Part shown: positions 35,600 through 44,871 of the stretch, one piece after another
Layout of the letters: each line of letters starts with the position of its first letter
Position numbering within the stretch: the first letter of the stretch is position 1
Source of the DNA: Limnobacter litoralis
Lineage (GTDB): Bacteria > Pseudomonadota > Gammaproteobacteria > Burkholderiales > Burkholderiaceae_B
Reading direction: 5' to 3'
DNA: 64,000 nt
Assembly (NCBI RefSeq): GCF_030160455.1
Contig: NZ_BSOJ01000015.1
Location: 310,001-374,000, forward strand
Made by a program: the position numbers and the translations under genes
Notes under the pieces: generated by a model
Seen by the model: only the letters and a program-made list of their open reading frames with translations
What the model was told of the DNA's origin: nothing
Databases searched by the model: none

Positions 35600-35916
35600 T
35601 GGCGCTTCACCTTTTTCCGAGTTTCTCGTTCAAGATGTGGGGTTCGGACTCGACCGCAGCTATCGCTGTTCGGACCGAATCCACACACACGTGGGTTTAA
35701 CCGCACTCCCCTTCCAACCGCTGGGCTCCTTGCCCTTGGTTAGATAGCAAAAGCCAGAAAAGTTCTGACTTAAGAGTTAATGAAAGGATAGCAGGATTAG
35801 AGGCACCGATCTAAACACTGTTTCAAGCGATGTCTTTTTTTGTGGTTTGAATGAAACGGGGTCTGCAACTGCGATTCAGACCCTAAGTAGAAGCACGTAG
35901 AAGACGCTTGCCAAAT
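35600..35916. other. Leader and promoter region of odhA
   Basis: About 320 bp with no gene. On the minus strand it must carry the odhA promoter. I see two GCTATC-type -10 candidates near 35745 and 35790 but no -35 box that I would defend. An inverted repeat GGGTCTG-N11-CAGACCC lies at 35859-35883. GTTCGGAC is repeated as a near-inverted pair around 35642-35676. No GTCTTATATAAGAC-like operator is visible here. Confidence 0.5.
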
Positions 35917-35948
35917 AAAAAAGCCGCCTTAAAAGGCGGCCTTTTTTA
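35917..35948 (-). terminator. Rho-independent terminator after gltA
   Basis: GCCGCCTT-AA-AAGGCGGC (35923-35940) flanked by A-runs on the left and a T-run on the right, so it works for gltA on the minus strand and is symmetric enough to stop transcription from the other side too. It starts about 20 bp after the gltA stop codon. Confidence 0.92.
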
Positions 35949-35961
35949 AAGCAACGTACGC

Positions 35962-37269
35962 TTATCGTGAAGAGATAGGCTTGACGTCGCGGTGAACTGC
36001 GCCGTTGAACAATTGTCGTGGACGGCCAATCTTGTACTCGGGATCGGCAATCATTTCGTTCAGCTGGGCGATCCAGCCTACGGTGCGTGCCAGCGCAAAA
36101 ATGGCGGTGAACAACGGCACTGGGATACCAATGGCCTTCTGAACGATACCAGAGTAGAAGTCGACGTTTGGATACAGCTTGCGTGAAACAAAATATTCGT
36201 CTTCCAGCGCAATCTTTTCCAGTGCCATCGCGATCTTGAACAGTGGGTCGTCGTGCAAGCCCAGTTCGTTCAGCACTTCATGACAGGTTTCACGCATCAA
36301 CTTGGCGCGTGGGTCGTAGTTTTTGTAAACACGGTGACCGAAGCCCATCAAGCGAACGCCAGATTCCTTGTCTTTCACCTTGTTGATGAAGTCGCCGATT
36401 TTCTCGACGCCACCATTGGCCTGAATCTCGCTCAGCATGTTCAGGCAGGCCTCGTTGGCACCACCATGCGATGGACCCCACAGACAAGCCACACCGGCAG
36501 CGATGGCAGCGAATGGGTTTGTGCCTGAAGAGGCACACAGACGCACGGTTGAAGTGGAAGCGTTTTGTTCGTGATCTGCGTGCAGAATGAAAATGCGGTC
36601 CATGGCGCGAACGAGCACGTCATTGACTTCATATTCTTCGCAAGGGTTTCCGAACATCATGCGCATGAAGTTGGCGGTGTAGCTCAGCTTGTTTTGCGGA
36701 TAAATGTTGGGGGAACCCACGCCATATTTGTAGGCCATGGCAACCAAGGTTGGCATCTTGGCGATCAGACGAATGGCAGAAATTTCGCGCTGTGCAGGAT
36801 CCATCAGGTTCATGGAGTCTGGGTAGAAAGCGGACAAACCACCAACCAGACCGGTCATCACGGCCATTGGGTGGGCGTCGCGTCGGAAACCGCGCAGGAA
36901 GAAATTCATCTGCTCGTTGACCATGGTGTGCTTGGTCACACGGCTGTCGAACTCCGTTTTCTGTGCCTGATTTGGCAGCTCGCCGTTCAGCAGCAGGTAA
37001 CACACTTCCATGAAGTCACAGTTTTGGGCCAATTGCTCGATGGGATATCCACGGTACAGCAGTTCGCCTTTGTCACCGTCAATGTAGGTGATGGCTGAAT
37101 TGCAGGACGCGGTCGACAGGAAGCCTGGGTCATAGGTGAACTTTCCTGTGGAGGCATACAATTTCCGGATATCGATCACGTCAGGGCCAATAGTGCCCTT
37201 GTGAATGGGAAATTCAACCGAGGGGGTACCGTCCGTAAAGGACAGCGTGGCCTTGTTTTCTGTGCTCAT
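35962..37269 (-). CDS. gltA: Citrate synthase (type I/II hexameric form)
   Basis: Condenses oxaloacetate and acetyl-CoA. The N-terminal beta domain (residues 1-60) marks the Gram-negative large-form enzyme. Catalytic residues are in [27 protein letters not shown] and [27 protein letters not shown] is also a signature. 435 residues. Clearly distinct from prpC at 49033. Follows sdhE by 27 bp, and ends with a strong terminator. Confidence 0.96.
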   Translation of the reverse strand: MSTENKATLSFTDGTPSVEFPIHKGTIGPDVIDIRKLYASTGKFTYDPGFLSTASCNSAITYIDGDKGELLYRGYPIEQLAQNCDFMEVCYLLLNGELPNQAQKTEFDSRVTKHTMVNEQMNFFLRGFRRDAHPMAVMTGLVGGLSAFYPDSMNLMDPAQREISAIRLIAKMPTLVAMAYKYGVGSPNIYPQNKLSYTANFMRMMFGNPCEEYEVNDVLVRAMDRIFILHADHEQNASTSTVRLCASSGTNPFAAIAAGVACLWGPSHGGANEACLNMLSEIQANGGVEKIGDFINKVKDKESGVRLMGFGHRVYKNYDPRAKLMRETCHEVLNELGLHDDPLFKIAMALEKIALEDEYFVSRKLYPNVDFYSGIVQKAIGIPVPLFTAIFALARTVGWIAQLNEMIADPEYKIGRPRQLFNGAVHRDVKPISSR

Positions 37270-37296
37270 CGGGTTTCCTTTTAGTGATTTAATGGC

Positions 37297-37569
37297 TTAT
37301 AGGCTTTGCATCATCTGAACGATCTTGCGCACACCGGGCTGATCGTATTCTTCCTCTGGAGCCCTGCGTCCCAGAAGTACATCAAGAAGATCATTATCGG
37401 TCATCTCGAGCAACAGGGTCAAAGACTCCACGTCTTCGTCACTTAGCTCAAGCTCATGATTATCCAGAAATTTTTGGACAATCAAATCGTTTTCCAAAAG
37501 ACCCCTGCGGGCCCTCCAGCGAAGGCGCGCCCTTTGGGCAGGATCGGATTGATGATTTGAATTATTCAT
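37297..37569 (-). CDS. sdhE: Succinate dehydrogenase assembly factor SdhE
   Basis: Small DUF339 protein needed for FAD attachment to SdhA. The RGxxE motif appears as RARRGLLENDL (about residues 18-28), followed by the acidic helix LSDEDVESLTLLLEMTDNDLLDVLLGR. 90 residues, normal size. Between sdhB and gltA; a terminator hairpin (37577-37615) lies just before it, so part of its transcription probably comes from read-through. Confidence 0.93.
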   Translation of the reverse strand: MNNSNHQSDPAQRARLRWRARRGLLENDLIVQKFLDNHELELSDEDVESLTLLLEMTDNDLLDVLLGRRAPEEEYDQPGVRKIVQMMQSL

Positions 37570-37576
37570 AAACTAC

Positions 37577-37615
37577 ACAAAAAGATCGGGGTATGACAGA
37601 TGACATCCCCGATCT
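37577..37615 (-). terminator. Terminator or attenuator between sdhB and sdhE
   Basis: On the minus strand AGATCGGGG, a 15-base loop, CCCCGATCT and then TTTTTGTG. A 9-bp GC-containing stem with a T-run starts about 26 bp after the sdhB stop codon. It would make expression of sdhE-gltA depend on read-through or a promoter of its own. Confidence 0.75.
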
Positions 37616-37640
37616 GGACTGTCTTCAATAGAAGCAAACC

Positions 37641-38357
37641 TCAAACAGCGCGGCGTACCATCAATTCCTTGATTTTGCCAATCGCTTTTGTCGGATTCAA
37701 ACCTTTTGGACACACATCCACGCAGTTCATGATGGTGTGGCACCTGAACAGACGGTAAGGGTCTTCCAGGTTGTCCAGACGCTCACTGGTGGTTTGGTCG
37801 CGGCTGTCTGCGATGAAACGGTAGGCTTGAAGCAAGCCAGCAGGGCCGACGAACTTGTCTGGGTTCCACCAGAAAGACGGGCAGCTGGTTGAGCAACAGG
37901 CGCACAGAATACACTCATACAGGCCATCCAGCTCTTCACGTTCTTCTGGGGACTGCAGACGCTCCTTTTCGGGAGGCGGTGTTTCATTGACCAAAAAGGG
38001 CTTGATGCTGTGGTACTGCTTGAAGAACTGGGTCATGTCCACAATCAAATCGCGCACCACTGGCAAACCTGGCAGCGGCTTTAACACGATAGGTTGCTTC
38101 AGATCGCGCAGGTTGGTGATACACGCCAGCCCGTTCTTTCCGTTGATGTTCATGGCGTCTGATCCACAGACGCCTTCACGGCATGAACGGCGGATTGACA
38201 GTGAGTCATCCACGTCACTCTTGATGCGCAACAGCGCGTCAAGCAGCATCTTGTCGTTGGGGTGCAACTCCACTTCCAGCTTTTGCATGTAAGGTGCTTT
38301 GCCGGTGTCTGGGTCGTAGCGGTAAATCTCAAACTTTACAATTCGTTTTTCGCTCAT
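37641..38357 (-). CDS. sdhB: Succinate dehydrogenase iron-sulfur subunit
   Basis: Transfers electrons from SdhA to quinone. The [2Fe-2S] ligands are in [21 protein letters not shown]; the [4Fe-4S] and [3Fe-4S] clusters are bound by [17 protein letters not shown] and [20 protein letters not shown]. 238 residues. Note that the spacing and all cysteines are intact. 16 bp after sdhA in the sdhCDAB order. Confidence 0.96.
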   Translation of the reverse strand: MSEKRIVKFEIYRYDPDTGKAPYMQKLEVELHPNDKMLLDALLRIKSDVDDSLSIRRSCREGVCGSDAMNINGKNGLACITNLRDLKQPIVLKPLPGLPVVRDLIVDMTQFFKQYHSIKPFLVNETPPPEKERLQSPEEREELDGLYECILCACCSTSCPSFWWNPDKFVGPAGLLQAYRFIADSRDQTTSERLDNLEDPYRLFRCHTIMNCVDVCPKGLNPTKAIGKIKELMVRRAV

Positions 38358-38373
38358 TTCTGATACCTCTGAA

Positions 38374-40155
38374 TTAGAAAGTGCGCTTCTTGGGCTGGAA
38401 TGTTTCGACGGTCAAAGGCTTCGTGTTGACGGCCTTGTAGTCGAGACGATTGCCCTCGGAATACCAGAGGGTGTGCTTCATCCAGTTGCTGTCATCGCGC
38501 TCTGGGAAATCGCGGTGGGCGTGCGCACCACGACTTTCCTTGCGGGCTGCCGCAGACACCATGGTGGCCTTGGCAGTTTCAGTGAGGTTGGCCAACTCAA
38601 GGGCCTCCACCAGTGCTGTGTTAAACACTTTCGACTTGTCTTTGATGAACACGTCTTCAGCACGTTTGGCGAGCTTGTTGATGACTTCCACGCCCTCATC
38701 CATCAATTCTGTGGTGCGGAATACGCCACAGTGTTGCTGCATGTTGGACCGGATGTCATCGGCCACGCCACGGACTGATTCGCCGTCTTTGCTGTCCATC
38801 AGCTTGGCAACGCGAGCTGCTGAGAAGTCGCCAGCGTCCGCAGGCAGATCTTTGTGGGTTTTGGCCTTGAAGTTCTGCTCAACAATGTGGTTGCCTGCCG
38901 CACGGCCAAACACCACCAGGTCAAGCAGAGAGTTCGTGCCCAAACGGTTTGCACCGTGTACTGACACGCAAGCGCATTCACCGATGGCATACATGCCGTT
39001 GACGATCTCGCTGGGGCCACCGGGTGATTTGGGAGCAACCACTTGACCGTAGAAGTTCGTCGGAATACCGCCCATCTGATAGTGAATGGTTGGAACCACT
39101 GGAATCGGCTCTTTGATTGGATCAACGTTGGCAAACTTCATCGCGATTTCACGGATGGAGGGCAAACGCTTCAGGATGGTGTCGGCACCCAGGTGATCCA
39201 GCTTCAGCAGCACGTGATCTTTGTTGGGTCCACAACCACGACCTTCCTTGATTTCCTGGTCCATTGAGCGTGACACAAAGTCACGTGGTGCCAAGTCTTT
39301 CAGCGTGGGGGCATAACGTTCCATGAAACGCTCACCCTCAGAGTTCAGCAGAATACCGCCCTCACCACGAACACCCTCAGTAATAAGCACACCAGCACCG
39401 GCTACACCAGTGGGGTGGAATTGCCAGAATTCCATGTCTTCTAGCGGAATGCCTGCGCGTGCAGCCATGCCCATGCCGTCACCCGTGTTGATGAAGGCAT
39501 TGGTGGACGCGGCCCAGATACGGCCAGCACCACCCGTGGCAAACACAGTGACCTTGGCTTCAAGGATCATGATTTCGCCGGTTTCCATCTCGAGGGCCAC
39601 AACGCCCACCACATCACCCTCGGCATCGCGAATGACATCCAATGCCATCCATTCCACGAAGAATTGAGTGCGGGCCTTGACGTTGCGCTGGTACAGCGTA
39701 TGAAGCAAAGCGTGACCGGTACGGTCAGCCGCAGCACAAGCACGCTGAACAGGCTTTTCACCAAAGTTGGCGGTGTGACCGCCAAAGGGCCGCTGATAGA
39801 TGGTGCCGTCTGGGTTGCGGTCAAAAGGCATGCCGAAGTGTTCGAGCTCGTACACGACCTTGGGCGCTTCGCGACACATGAACTCAATGGCATCCTGGTC
39901 GCCCAGGTAGTCAGAACCCTTCACGGTGTCAAACATGTGCCAGTACCAGCTGTCTTCGGACATGTTGCCCAGAGAAGCACCGATACCACCTTGCGCGGCC
40001 ACGGTGTGTGAGCGAGTCGGGAAAACTTTCGAAAGAACTGCCACGTTCAAGCCCGCTTCGGCGAGCTGAAGTGAACATCGCATACCGGCGCCACCAGCGC
40101 CCACAATTACCGCGTCGAATTTGCGACGTGGAAGGGAAGTTTTAACTGCAGTCAC
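38374..40155 (-). CDS. sdhA: Succinate dehydrogenase flavoprotein subunit
   Basis: Oxidises succinate to fumarate. FAD-binding [20 protein letters not shown], the flavin-linking histidine in [11 protein letters not shown], active-site [21 protein letters not shown], and [19 protein letters not shown]. 593 residues. The start codon is GTG, with GGAGGG about nine bases upstream; four bases after the sdhD stop. Attachment of FAD probably uses the SdhE encoded downstream. Confidence 0.96.
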   Translation of the reverse strand: MTAVKTSLPRRKFDAVIVGAGGAGMRCSLQLAEAGLNVAVLSKVFPTRSHTVAAQGGIGASLGNMSEDSWYWHMFDTVKGSDYLGDQDAIEFMCREAPKVVYELEHFGMPFDRNPDGTIYQRPFGGHTANFGEKPVQRACAAADRTGHALLHTLYQRNVKARTQFFVEWMALDVIRDAEGDVVGVVALEMETGEIMILEAKVTVFATGGAGRIWAASTNAFINTGDGMGMAARAGIPLEDMEFWQFHPTGVAGAGVLITEGVRGEGGILLNSEGERFMERYAPTLKDLAPRDFVSRSMDQEIKEGRGCGPNKDHVLLKLDHLGADTILKRLPSIREIAMKFANVDPIKEPIPVVPTIHYQMGGIPTNFYGQVVAPKSPGGPSEIVNGMYAIGECACVSVHGANRLGTNSLLDLVVFGRAAGNHIVEQNFKAKTHKDLPADAGDFSAARVAKLMDSKDGESVRGVADDIRSNMQQHCGVFRTTELMDEGVEVINKLAKRAEDVFIKDKSKVFNTALVEALELANLTETAKATMVSAAARKESRGAHAHRDFPERDDSNWMKHTLWYSEGNRLDYKAVNTKPLTVETFQPKKRTF

Positions 40156-40158
40156 TTT

Positions 40159-40536
40159 TTAGACCCTCCAGAGAATTTCAGCCGCATACCCTGCGGCACC
40201 AAGCAGCCACAAGGCTGTGAATACTTGCAACGCCAAACGAATGCCTGTTGGTTTGACATAGTCCATCCAGATGTCACGGATACCGATGTAGGCGTGATAG
40301 CAGAGGGAAAAGAAGGCCAACAGGGCCAAAATCTTGCCCATGGGGAAGGCAAACAATTCAAAATTGAAAAAGCCGACCCATTTTTGATAGTTCAAACCTG
40401 GGGTGAACAGCACCGCCAAAAACAAGCCAATGGTGTACAGGGCCATGATGACTGCGGTGATACGCTGCACCATCCATTCTTTCAGGCCGTAGTGCGCGCC
40501 CACGACCAGGCGCTTTGGTCCAATATTGCTAGCCAT
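40159..40536 (-). CDS. sdhD: Succinate dehydrogenase membrane anchor subunit
   Basis: Membrane anchor for haem b and the quinone site. 125 residues with three membrane segments (from about residues 28-50, 62-82 and 98-118). The haem-binding region includes LCYHAYIGIRDIWMDYVKP. The ATG overlaps the sdhC stop codon (TAATG), so the two anchors are translationally coupled. Confidence 0.93.
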   Translation of the reverse strand: MASNIGPKRLVVGAHYGLKEWMVQRITAVIMALYTIGLFLAVLFTPGLNYQKWVGFFNFELFAFPMGKILALLAFFSLCYHAYIGIRDIWMDYVKPTGIRLALQVFTALWLLGAAGYAAEILWRV

Positions 40537-40949
40537 TAAAACACTCCGAATAATTTAAGACCGAACAGGGCTGTCAGGCTGAGACTGACCGCGAACACAA
40601 CGCCTGCGCTTTTCTGGGCGGCGTATTTGTCGGTGCCCATGTGTGCATCCAGCATCAGGTAGCGAATGCCAGCGCAGAAGTGATGCATGTAGGACCAGAT
40701 CAGGCCAAGCAAAACAATTTTCACCAAGGGGTTGCTAACCAGGCCTTGCATATCCTGGAAGGACAACTCGGAGGTGAGGCTTTTGTCGAAAAGCGGCAGC
40801 AGTACGACAGGCAAAGCCAGAAAGAGAATTGCCCCGCTGACACGGTGCAAAATCGACAGTTTGCCGGCCAGTGGCAAGCGATACTTTAAGATCTGGGTAA
40901 CGTGAATGTTCCGATATTCGGGACGTTTTTTGGTGACGGTGTTTGACAT
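40536..40949 (-). CDS. sdhC: Succinate dehydrogenase cytochrome b556 subunit
   Basis: Second membrane anchor. 137 residues with three hydrophobic segments; the N-terminal signature is KLSILHRVSGAILFLALPV and the haem ligand region YMHHFCAGIRYLMLD. The ATG at 40949 is preferred; a GTG two codons upstream (40955) is possible. First gene of sdhCDAB; its upstream region carries a GTCTTATATAAGAC-like site over the probable -10 box. Confidence 0.93.
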   Translation of the reverse strand: MSNTVTKKRPEYRNIHVTQILKYRLPLAGKLSILHRVSGAILFLALPVVLLPLFDKSLTSELSFQDMQGLVSNPLVKIVLLGLIWSYMHHFCAGIRYLMLDAHMGTDKYAAQKSAGVVFAVSLSLTALFGLKLFGVF

Positions 40950-40975
40950 GCGCACAGTTCTTTATAAAAAGATGG

Positions 40976-41010
40976 GTTTTATATAAGACTCAACCTTTAT
41001 TTTGAACCAA
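40976..41010 (-). promoter_or_regulatory. sdhC promoter with GntR-type operator
   Basis: Minus-strand TTGGTT (41005-41010), 17-bp spacer, CTTATA (40982-40987). The -10 box is inside the palindrome GTCTTATATAAAAC (40976-40989), one mismatch from a perfect GTCTTATATAAGAC. A repressor bound there would block polymerase. Related sites lie upstream of acnB and between the GntR gene and mdh. Confidence 0.6.
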
Positions 41011-41099
41011 ATCACTGACTTTTTACAGGACCGCAATCCTGAATTCCCTGTGATTTGCTTCAAAAACAAGGGTTTTACCTCATAAAGTCTTGAATCAAT

Positions 41100-41819
41100 T
41101 CAATACAATTCATTTCGATAAGAAAATCCGTCGGTGACATACCAACCACGCCGCAACTCAACCGGCTTTTCGGCGTAGGTAATGGACAGTCTTTCAACAT
41201 ACAGCAAAGGTGTGCCCAAGGGCACCATCAAGCGTTCGGCCTGCTCAGGCAGGGCGCTCACCGCTTTGAGACTCTCAACAGCCTTCAGCATTCGCACGCC
41301 AAATTCAGCCTCAAGAAAACCGTAGAGGGTTGAGCCCCAATTTTGCAGCTTTTCCAGTGTAAGCCCTTTGTATTGCACACCGGGAAGCCAAATTTCATCA
41401 AAAATCAGAGGTTTGCCCTCGAAATCCAGAATTCGCTTTACCACATAAACCAGCTCGCTGGGCTTGATGTCCAACTGCTTGGCAACCGAAGTGCTGGCGC
41501 GTACTTTTTCAACGCTTATGTATCGGGACTTCGGATGTCCTGATTCGTTCACATCATTTCGCAATCTGAGAAAACGATACTGTGAACGCGCCTCGTTGTG
41601 CGTGGCCACAAAGGTGCCCCGCCCTTGCCGGCGAACCACCAGGTTTTCTGCAGCCAACTCGTCAATCGCCTTGCGAACGGTGCCCTGACTGACGCCATAA
41701 CGGGCCGCAAGCTCGGTTTCCGATGGAATGCCCTCGCCGGGTTTCCATTCGCCATTTTGCAGGCTTTGCATCAGCAAGCTCTTGATTTGCAAATAAAGTG
41801 GACTGAATGTTGGATTCAT
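41100..41819 (-). CDS. GntR/HutC-family transcriptional regulator
   Basis: 239 residues: winged HTH (LAARYGVSQGTVRKAIDELAAENLV, about residues 35-60; RRQGRGTFVA wing) and a UTRA ligand-binding domain (about 90-232) ending VELRRGWYVTDGFSYRNEL. HutC-type UTRA domains bind small organic ligands. The gene lies between sdhC and mdh, divergent from mdh, with operator-like half-sites in front of its own start. This suggests it is a TCA-cycle repressor that also controls itself; the ligand is unknown. Confidence 0.9.
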   Translation of the reverse strand: MNPTFSPLYLQIKSLLMQSLQNGEWKPGEGIPSETELAARYGVSQGTVRKAIDELAAENLVVRRQGRGTFVATHNEARSQYRFLRLRNDVNESGHPKSRYISVEKVRASTSVAKQLDIKPSELVYVVKRILDFEGKPLIFDEIWLPGVQYKGLTLEKLQNWGSTLYGFLEAEFGVRMLKAVESLKAVSALPEQAERLMVPLGTPLLYVERLSITYAEKPVELRRGWYVTDGFSYRNELY

Positions 41820-41846
41820 GCAGAAAAGGTTATTCGTGAACGAGCT

Positions 41847-41869
41847 GTATCTTATATCTTATAGAGGAC
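41847..41869. promoter_or_regulatory. Operator-like site between the GntR gene and mdh
   Basis: The plus strand reads ATCTTATAGAGGAC at 41856-41869, matching GTCTTATATAAGAC at 11 of 14 positions. Just before it, GTATCTTATAT (41847-41857) gives a second, overlapping half-site. On the minus strand TTTCAA-N17-TAAGAT is a possible promoter for the GntR gene that overlaps the site. Confidence 0.45.
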
Positions 41870-41972
41870 TTTTGAAAGTTTATCGAAGCGGAATCGACCT
41901 TCCTCTGCGCTTTTGAAGGTGGATTAGAGCTAGAATGTGGCCTTCGATTTTCAATCAATTGGAGTGATACAC

Positions 41973-42959
41973 ATGACCAAACCCGCGATGCGCGTAGCAG
42001 TCACTGGCGCTGCAGGCCAAATTGGCTACAGCTTGTTGTTCCGTATTGCAAACGGCGACATGCTTGGCAAAGACCAGCCAGTCATTTTGCAACTGTTGGA
42101 CATTACGCCTGCCCTGCCCGCTGTGAAGGGTGTGGTCATGGAATTGGAAGATTGCGCATTCCCACTGCTTCAGGGTGTGGTGGTAACCGACGATCCCAAT
42201 GTGGCATTCAAAGACGTAGACTGCGCATTGCTGGTTGGCGCTCGCCCCCGCAGCAAAGGCATGGAGCGCAAAGACCTGCTGGAAGCAAACGGCGCGATCT
42301 TCACGGTACAGGGCAAGGCCCTGAACGACCACGCCAAGCGCGACGTCAAAGTATTGGTGGTCGGCAACCCAGCCAACACCAACGCCTACATTGCGCAGCA
42401 GTCTGCTCCAGATCTCGATCCAAATTGCTTCACCTCCATGTTGCGCCTGGATCACAACCGCGCGCTGAGCCAGATCGCCGCGAAAACTGGCAAGCCAGTG
42501 TCATCCATCGAGAAGCTGTGCGTGTGGGGCAATCACTCACCCACCATGTACGCTGACTACCGCTTCGCCACCATCGACGGCAAGTCTGTCAAAGACATGA
42601 TCAACGACCACGACTGGAATGCGAACACATTCCTGCCGACTGTGGGCAAGCGCGGTGCCGCCATCATTGAAGCACGCGGACTGTCTTCAGCCGCGTCGGC
42701 TGCAAACGCGGCAATCGACCACGTTCGTGACTGGGTGCTGGGCACCAACGGCAAGTGGGTCACCATGGGTATTCCATCCGACGGTTCTTACGGCATCCCC
42801 GAGAAGACCCAGTTTGGCTTCCCGGTAACCTGTGCCAACGGCAAGTTCGAGATCGTGAAGGGCCTCGAAATTGACGCATTCAGCCAAGAACGCATCAACG
42901 TCACGCTTGACGAACTGATGGGCGAGCGCGAAGGTGTTAAACACCTGTTGGGCAAGTAA
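41973..42959 (+). CDS. mdh: Malate dehydrogenase
   Basis: NAD-dependent oxidation of malate to oxaloacetate. N-terminal NAD loop [40 protein letters not shown] (substrate arginines), [11 protein letters not shown], the catalytic dyad region [16 protein letters not shown] and [11 protein letters not shown]. 328 residues. The ATG at 41973 has GGAG eight bases upstream; the open frame extends 12 codons further, but without a ribosome site. Followed by a strong terminator. Confidence 0.97.
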   Translation: MTKPAMRVAVTGAAGQIGYSLLFRIANGDMLGKDQPVILQLLDITPALPAVKGVVMELEDCAFPLLQGVVVTDDPNVAFKDVDCALLVGARPRSKGMERKDLLEANGAIFTVQGKALNDHAKRDVKVLVVGNPANTNAYIAQQSAPDLDPNCFTSMLRLDHNRALSQIAAKTGKPVSSIEKLCVWGNHSPTMYADYRFATIDGKSVKDMINDHDWNANTFLPTVGKRGAAIIEARGLSSAASAANAAIDHVRDWVLGTNGKWVTMGIPSDGSYGIPEKTQFGFPVTCANGKFEIVKGLEIDAFSQERINVTLDELMGEREGVKHLLGK

Positions 42960-42985
42960 TCAGTCAACACCTTGGTGTTGTCAGA

Positions 42986-43015
42986 AAAGGCCGGCAAACA
43001 TGCTGGCCTTTTTTT
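42986..43015 (+). terminator. Rho-independent terminator after mdh
   Basis: AAAGGCCGGCA, loop AACA, TGCTGGCCTTT with one G.T pair, continuing into TTTTT. Begins about 26 bp after the mdh stop codon; a smaller hairpin AACACC-TT-GGTGTT (42966-42979) precedes it. Confidence 0.92.
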
Positions 43016-43047
43016 ATGGATGCCCTTTGCATTGCGCGGATTAAACA

Positions 43048-44022
43048 ATGAACAACAAAAGACAGACTTTGGACCTGCAGCACATCGCAACGGTGCTTTA
43101 CAGCGAGGAAGACACACCAAGAAGCCTGCCCGTGTGCGACCACTATGCTGGCAAGCCCCGCTTTTTCGACAAGGCACTGGAGGTCAGGGATTCCATCGGC
43201 GCATGTTTCGACATCACGCTGGATCTGGAAGACGGCGCAGAGCACGGACAGGTGGATGCCTTGGTGCAATGGGCTGGTGCATCACTGCAACTTTTTCAAG
43301 CCCGATATGGCCCGGAGGCACGCAGGCCTGGCGTACGGGTGCACCCTTTTAGAGACAAGGCATTCGAACCTGAAATCGAGGCTTTGCTGAGTCCTGAAGT
43401 TCCCTCACCTGCTTATCTGATGATTCCAAAGCCCGAATGTGCCGGTGACATCAAAGAAGCCATCAACCACATTCAAGGGGTTTGCCAGACGCGAGGTCTT
43501 GATATGCCGCCTATTCATGCACTGATTGAAACCCACGGCGCATTGGCAGAAGTTCAGGAGATCGCAAGTTTGGTGGAGGTGGAATCGCTGTCTTTTGGAA
43601 TCATGGATTTCGTGTCGGGCCACCGCAGTGCCATTCCGAAATCGGCTTTGAATTCTCCGGGTCAATTCGAAAATCCGCTGGTTCGCAGGGCGAAGCTGGA
43701 AATTTCTGCCGCCTGCCACCGCTTTGGCAAGGTGCCCTCTCACAACGTGAGCCGCCAGATTTCGCAGCCGGAGGTGGCCGGTGAGGACGCGGCCAGAGCC
43801 AAGCGAGACTTCGGTTATACGCGCATGTGGAGCATTCATCCAGCGCAGATTGTTCACATTGTGTCTGCCATGCTGCCCAGCGACAGTGAAGTCGATGAAG
43901 CGGTGCAAGTGCTGACCGAGGCCGAGAAAGCCAACTGGGGTCCGATTCAGCTCAAAAGCGAACTGCACGACCGGGCCAGCTACCGATACTTTTTTGAAGT
44001 GCTCAAACAGCGCAACCGCTGA
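43048..44022 (+). CDS. CitE-like CoA ester lyase (HpcH/HpaI aldolase family)
   Basis: 324-residue TIM-barrel protein related to citrate lyase beta subunit and malyl-CoA / beta-methylmalyl-CoA lyases. The metal-binding acidic group is ITLDLEDGAEHGQ and the conserved basic/acidic sites are RVHPF, LMIPKPEC and LIETHGALAEVQEI; GYTRMWSIHPAQIVHIVSAM is a family C-terminal mark. No CitD or CitF subunits are nearby, so it is not classical citrate lyase. Location after mdh suggests a C4/C5-acyl-CoA substrate, but the mdh terminator separates the two transcripts. The ribosome-binding site is weak. Confidence 0.8.
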   Translation: MNNKRQTLDLQHIATVLYSEEDTPRSLPVCDHYAGKPRFFDKALEVRDSIGACFDITLDLEDGAEHGQVDALVQWAGASLQLFQARYGPEARRPGVRVHPFRDKAFEPEIEALLSPEVPSPAYLMIPKPECAGDIKEAINHIQGVCQTRGLDMPPIHALIETHGALAEVQEIASLVEVESLSFGIMDFVSGHRSAIPKSALNSPGQFENPLVRRAKLEISAACHRFGKVPSHNVSRQISQPEVAGEDAARAKRDFGYTRMWSIHPAQIVHIVSAMLPSDSEVDEAVQVLTEAEKANWGPIQLKSELHDRASYRYFFEVLKQRNR

Positions 44023-44034
44023 ATACAAAGCCTA

Positions 44035-44508
44035 TCAAGCGGCCCAACGCTGACCGGGCTGGGCAGACCGGTACCATTGCATCAACTCGACCGCCTTCGG
44101 ATCTTCAGCCTTGGGAGACCAGGGAGCAAAATCCTTGTCTTCAAAAGGCGCATAGGGGCCATGCTTGACTTCAAAGATGACCCCGCCTTCGTCGAGCGAA
44201 AGTACGGCATGCCAGCCTTGCTTGGGCGTTTCGATGACGCTCTCACTGTCCCCAAGCACTGCACGGTGGGTTACCACGCCTGCGTCATCAAAAGTAAGCA
44301 CCACGAAGCGACCTTTCAGTGCAGTCAGCAATTCCCAAGTGTTTTCATGGCGATGGGGGCGAATGTATGTGCCAGGCTCCATGGCAATGGCGAGACGTTG
44401 AATGGGATCGGTCAAGTCATTGTGCAGATTCTGGTTCATGCGCAATCTTGGTGAGGCCGCAGCCGCCTGAGCGAGGTCGCGCAGACCTTGGGCGCTGATT
44501 CGTTTCAT
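44035..44508 (-). CDS. WbuC-family cupin
   Basis: 157-residue single-domain cupin with the metal ligands in YIRPHRHENTWELLTAL followed by KGRFVVLTFDDAG and the distal GWHAVLSLDEGGVIFEVKHGPY. WbuC-type cupins are found in O-antigen clusters and elsewhere; their reaction is not settled. Third gene of the leftward perM-dsrE-cupin set, 15 bp after dsrE. There are no sugar genes in the window, so a surface polysaccharide role is not supported here. Confidence 0.8.
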   Translation of the reverse strand: MKRISAQGLRDLAQAAAASPRLRMNQNLHNDLTDPIQRLAIAMEPGTYIRPHRHENTWELLTALKGRFVVLTFDDAGVVTHRAVLGDSESVIETPKQGWHAVLSLDEGGVIFEVKHGPYAPFEDKDFAPWSPKAEDPKAVELMQWYRSAQPGQRWAA

Positions 44509-44523
44509 GAAAAATGGGTCCTT

Positions 44524-44871
44524 TTATGGTTTGATGTAAGCAAAACCCTGGCTTTGCCTGTCAATGAGTGTCAACACACCCACGGGAACAATGGTCATCC
44601 ATTCAGGCACCTTATCGTGACTGATGCCATGCCCCTTCAGCGAGTTGGCGCACACCAAAAACCGGGCGCCGAGCTCGGTCAAATTGTGCATGCGTTGCAG
44701 CTGCTCCTGGTTGCTTGCCTGGTTCAGAAAAGCCACAGCGCCCGAGTTGGCGAGCAGATGCACATCGGACGATGCATCGGATGCTGCGTGCAAGAGATTC
44801 TGAACATTGGCCAATGCAACTGGCCACTTGTCAGCGTCGCTGACATGAAAAATCACACGAATGACATTCAC
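44524..44871 (-). CDS. DsrE-family protein
   Basis: 115-residue protein with the DsrE-like fold: IRVIFHVSDADKWPVALANVQNL, VHLLANSGAVAFLN, then ARFLVCANSLKGHGI with a cysteine at the position used in sulfur-relay relatives, and the end VGVLTLIDRQSQGFAYIKP. It belongs to the YchN/YrkE-type group rather than TusBCD, since no partners are near. The GTG start overlaps the PerM stop codon (GTGA), hence coupled translation. Function unknown. Confidence 0.8.
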   Translation of the reverse strand: MNVIRVIFHVSDADKWPVALANVQNLLHAASDASSDVHLLANSGAVAFLNQASNQEQLQRMHNLTELGARFLVCANSLKGHGISHDKVPEWMTIVPVGVLTLIDRQSQGFAYIKP

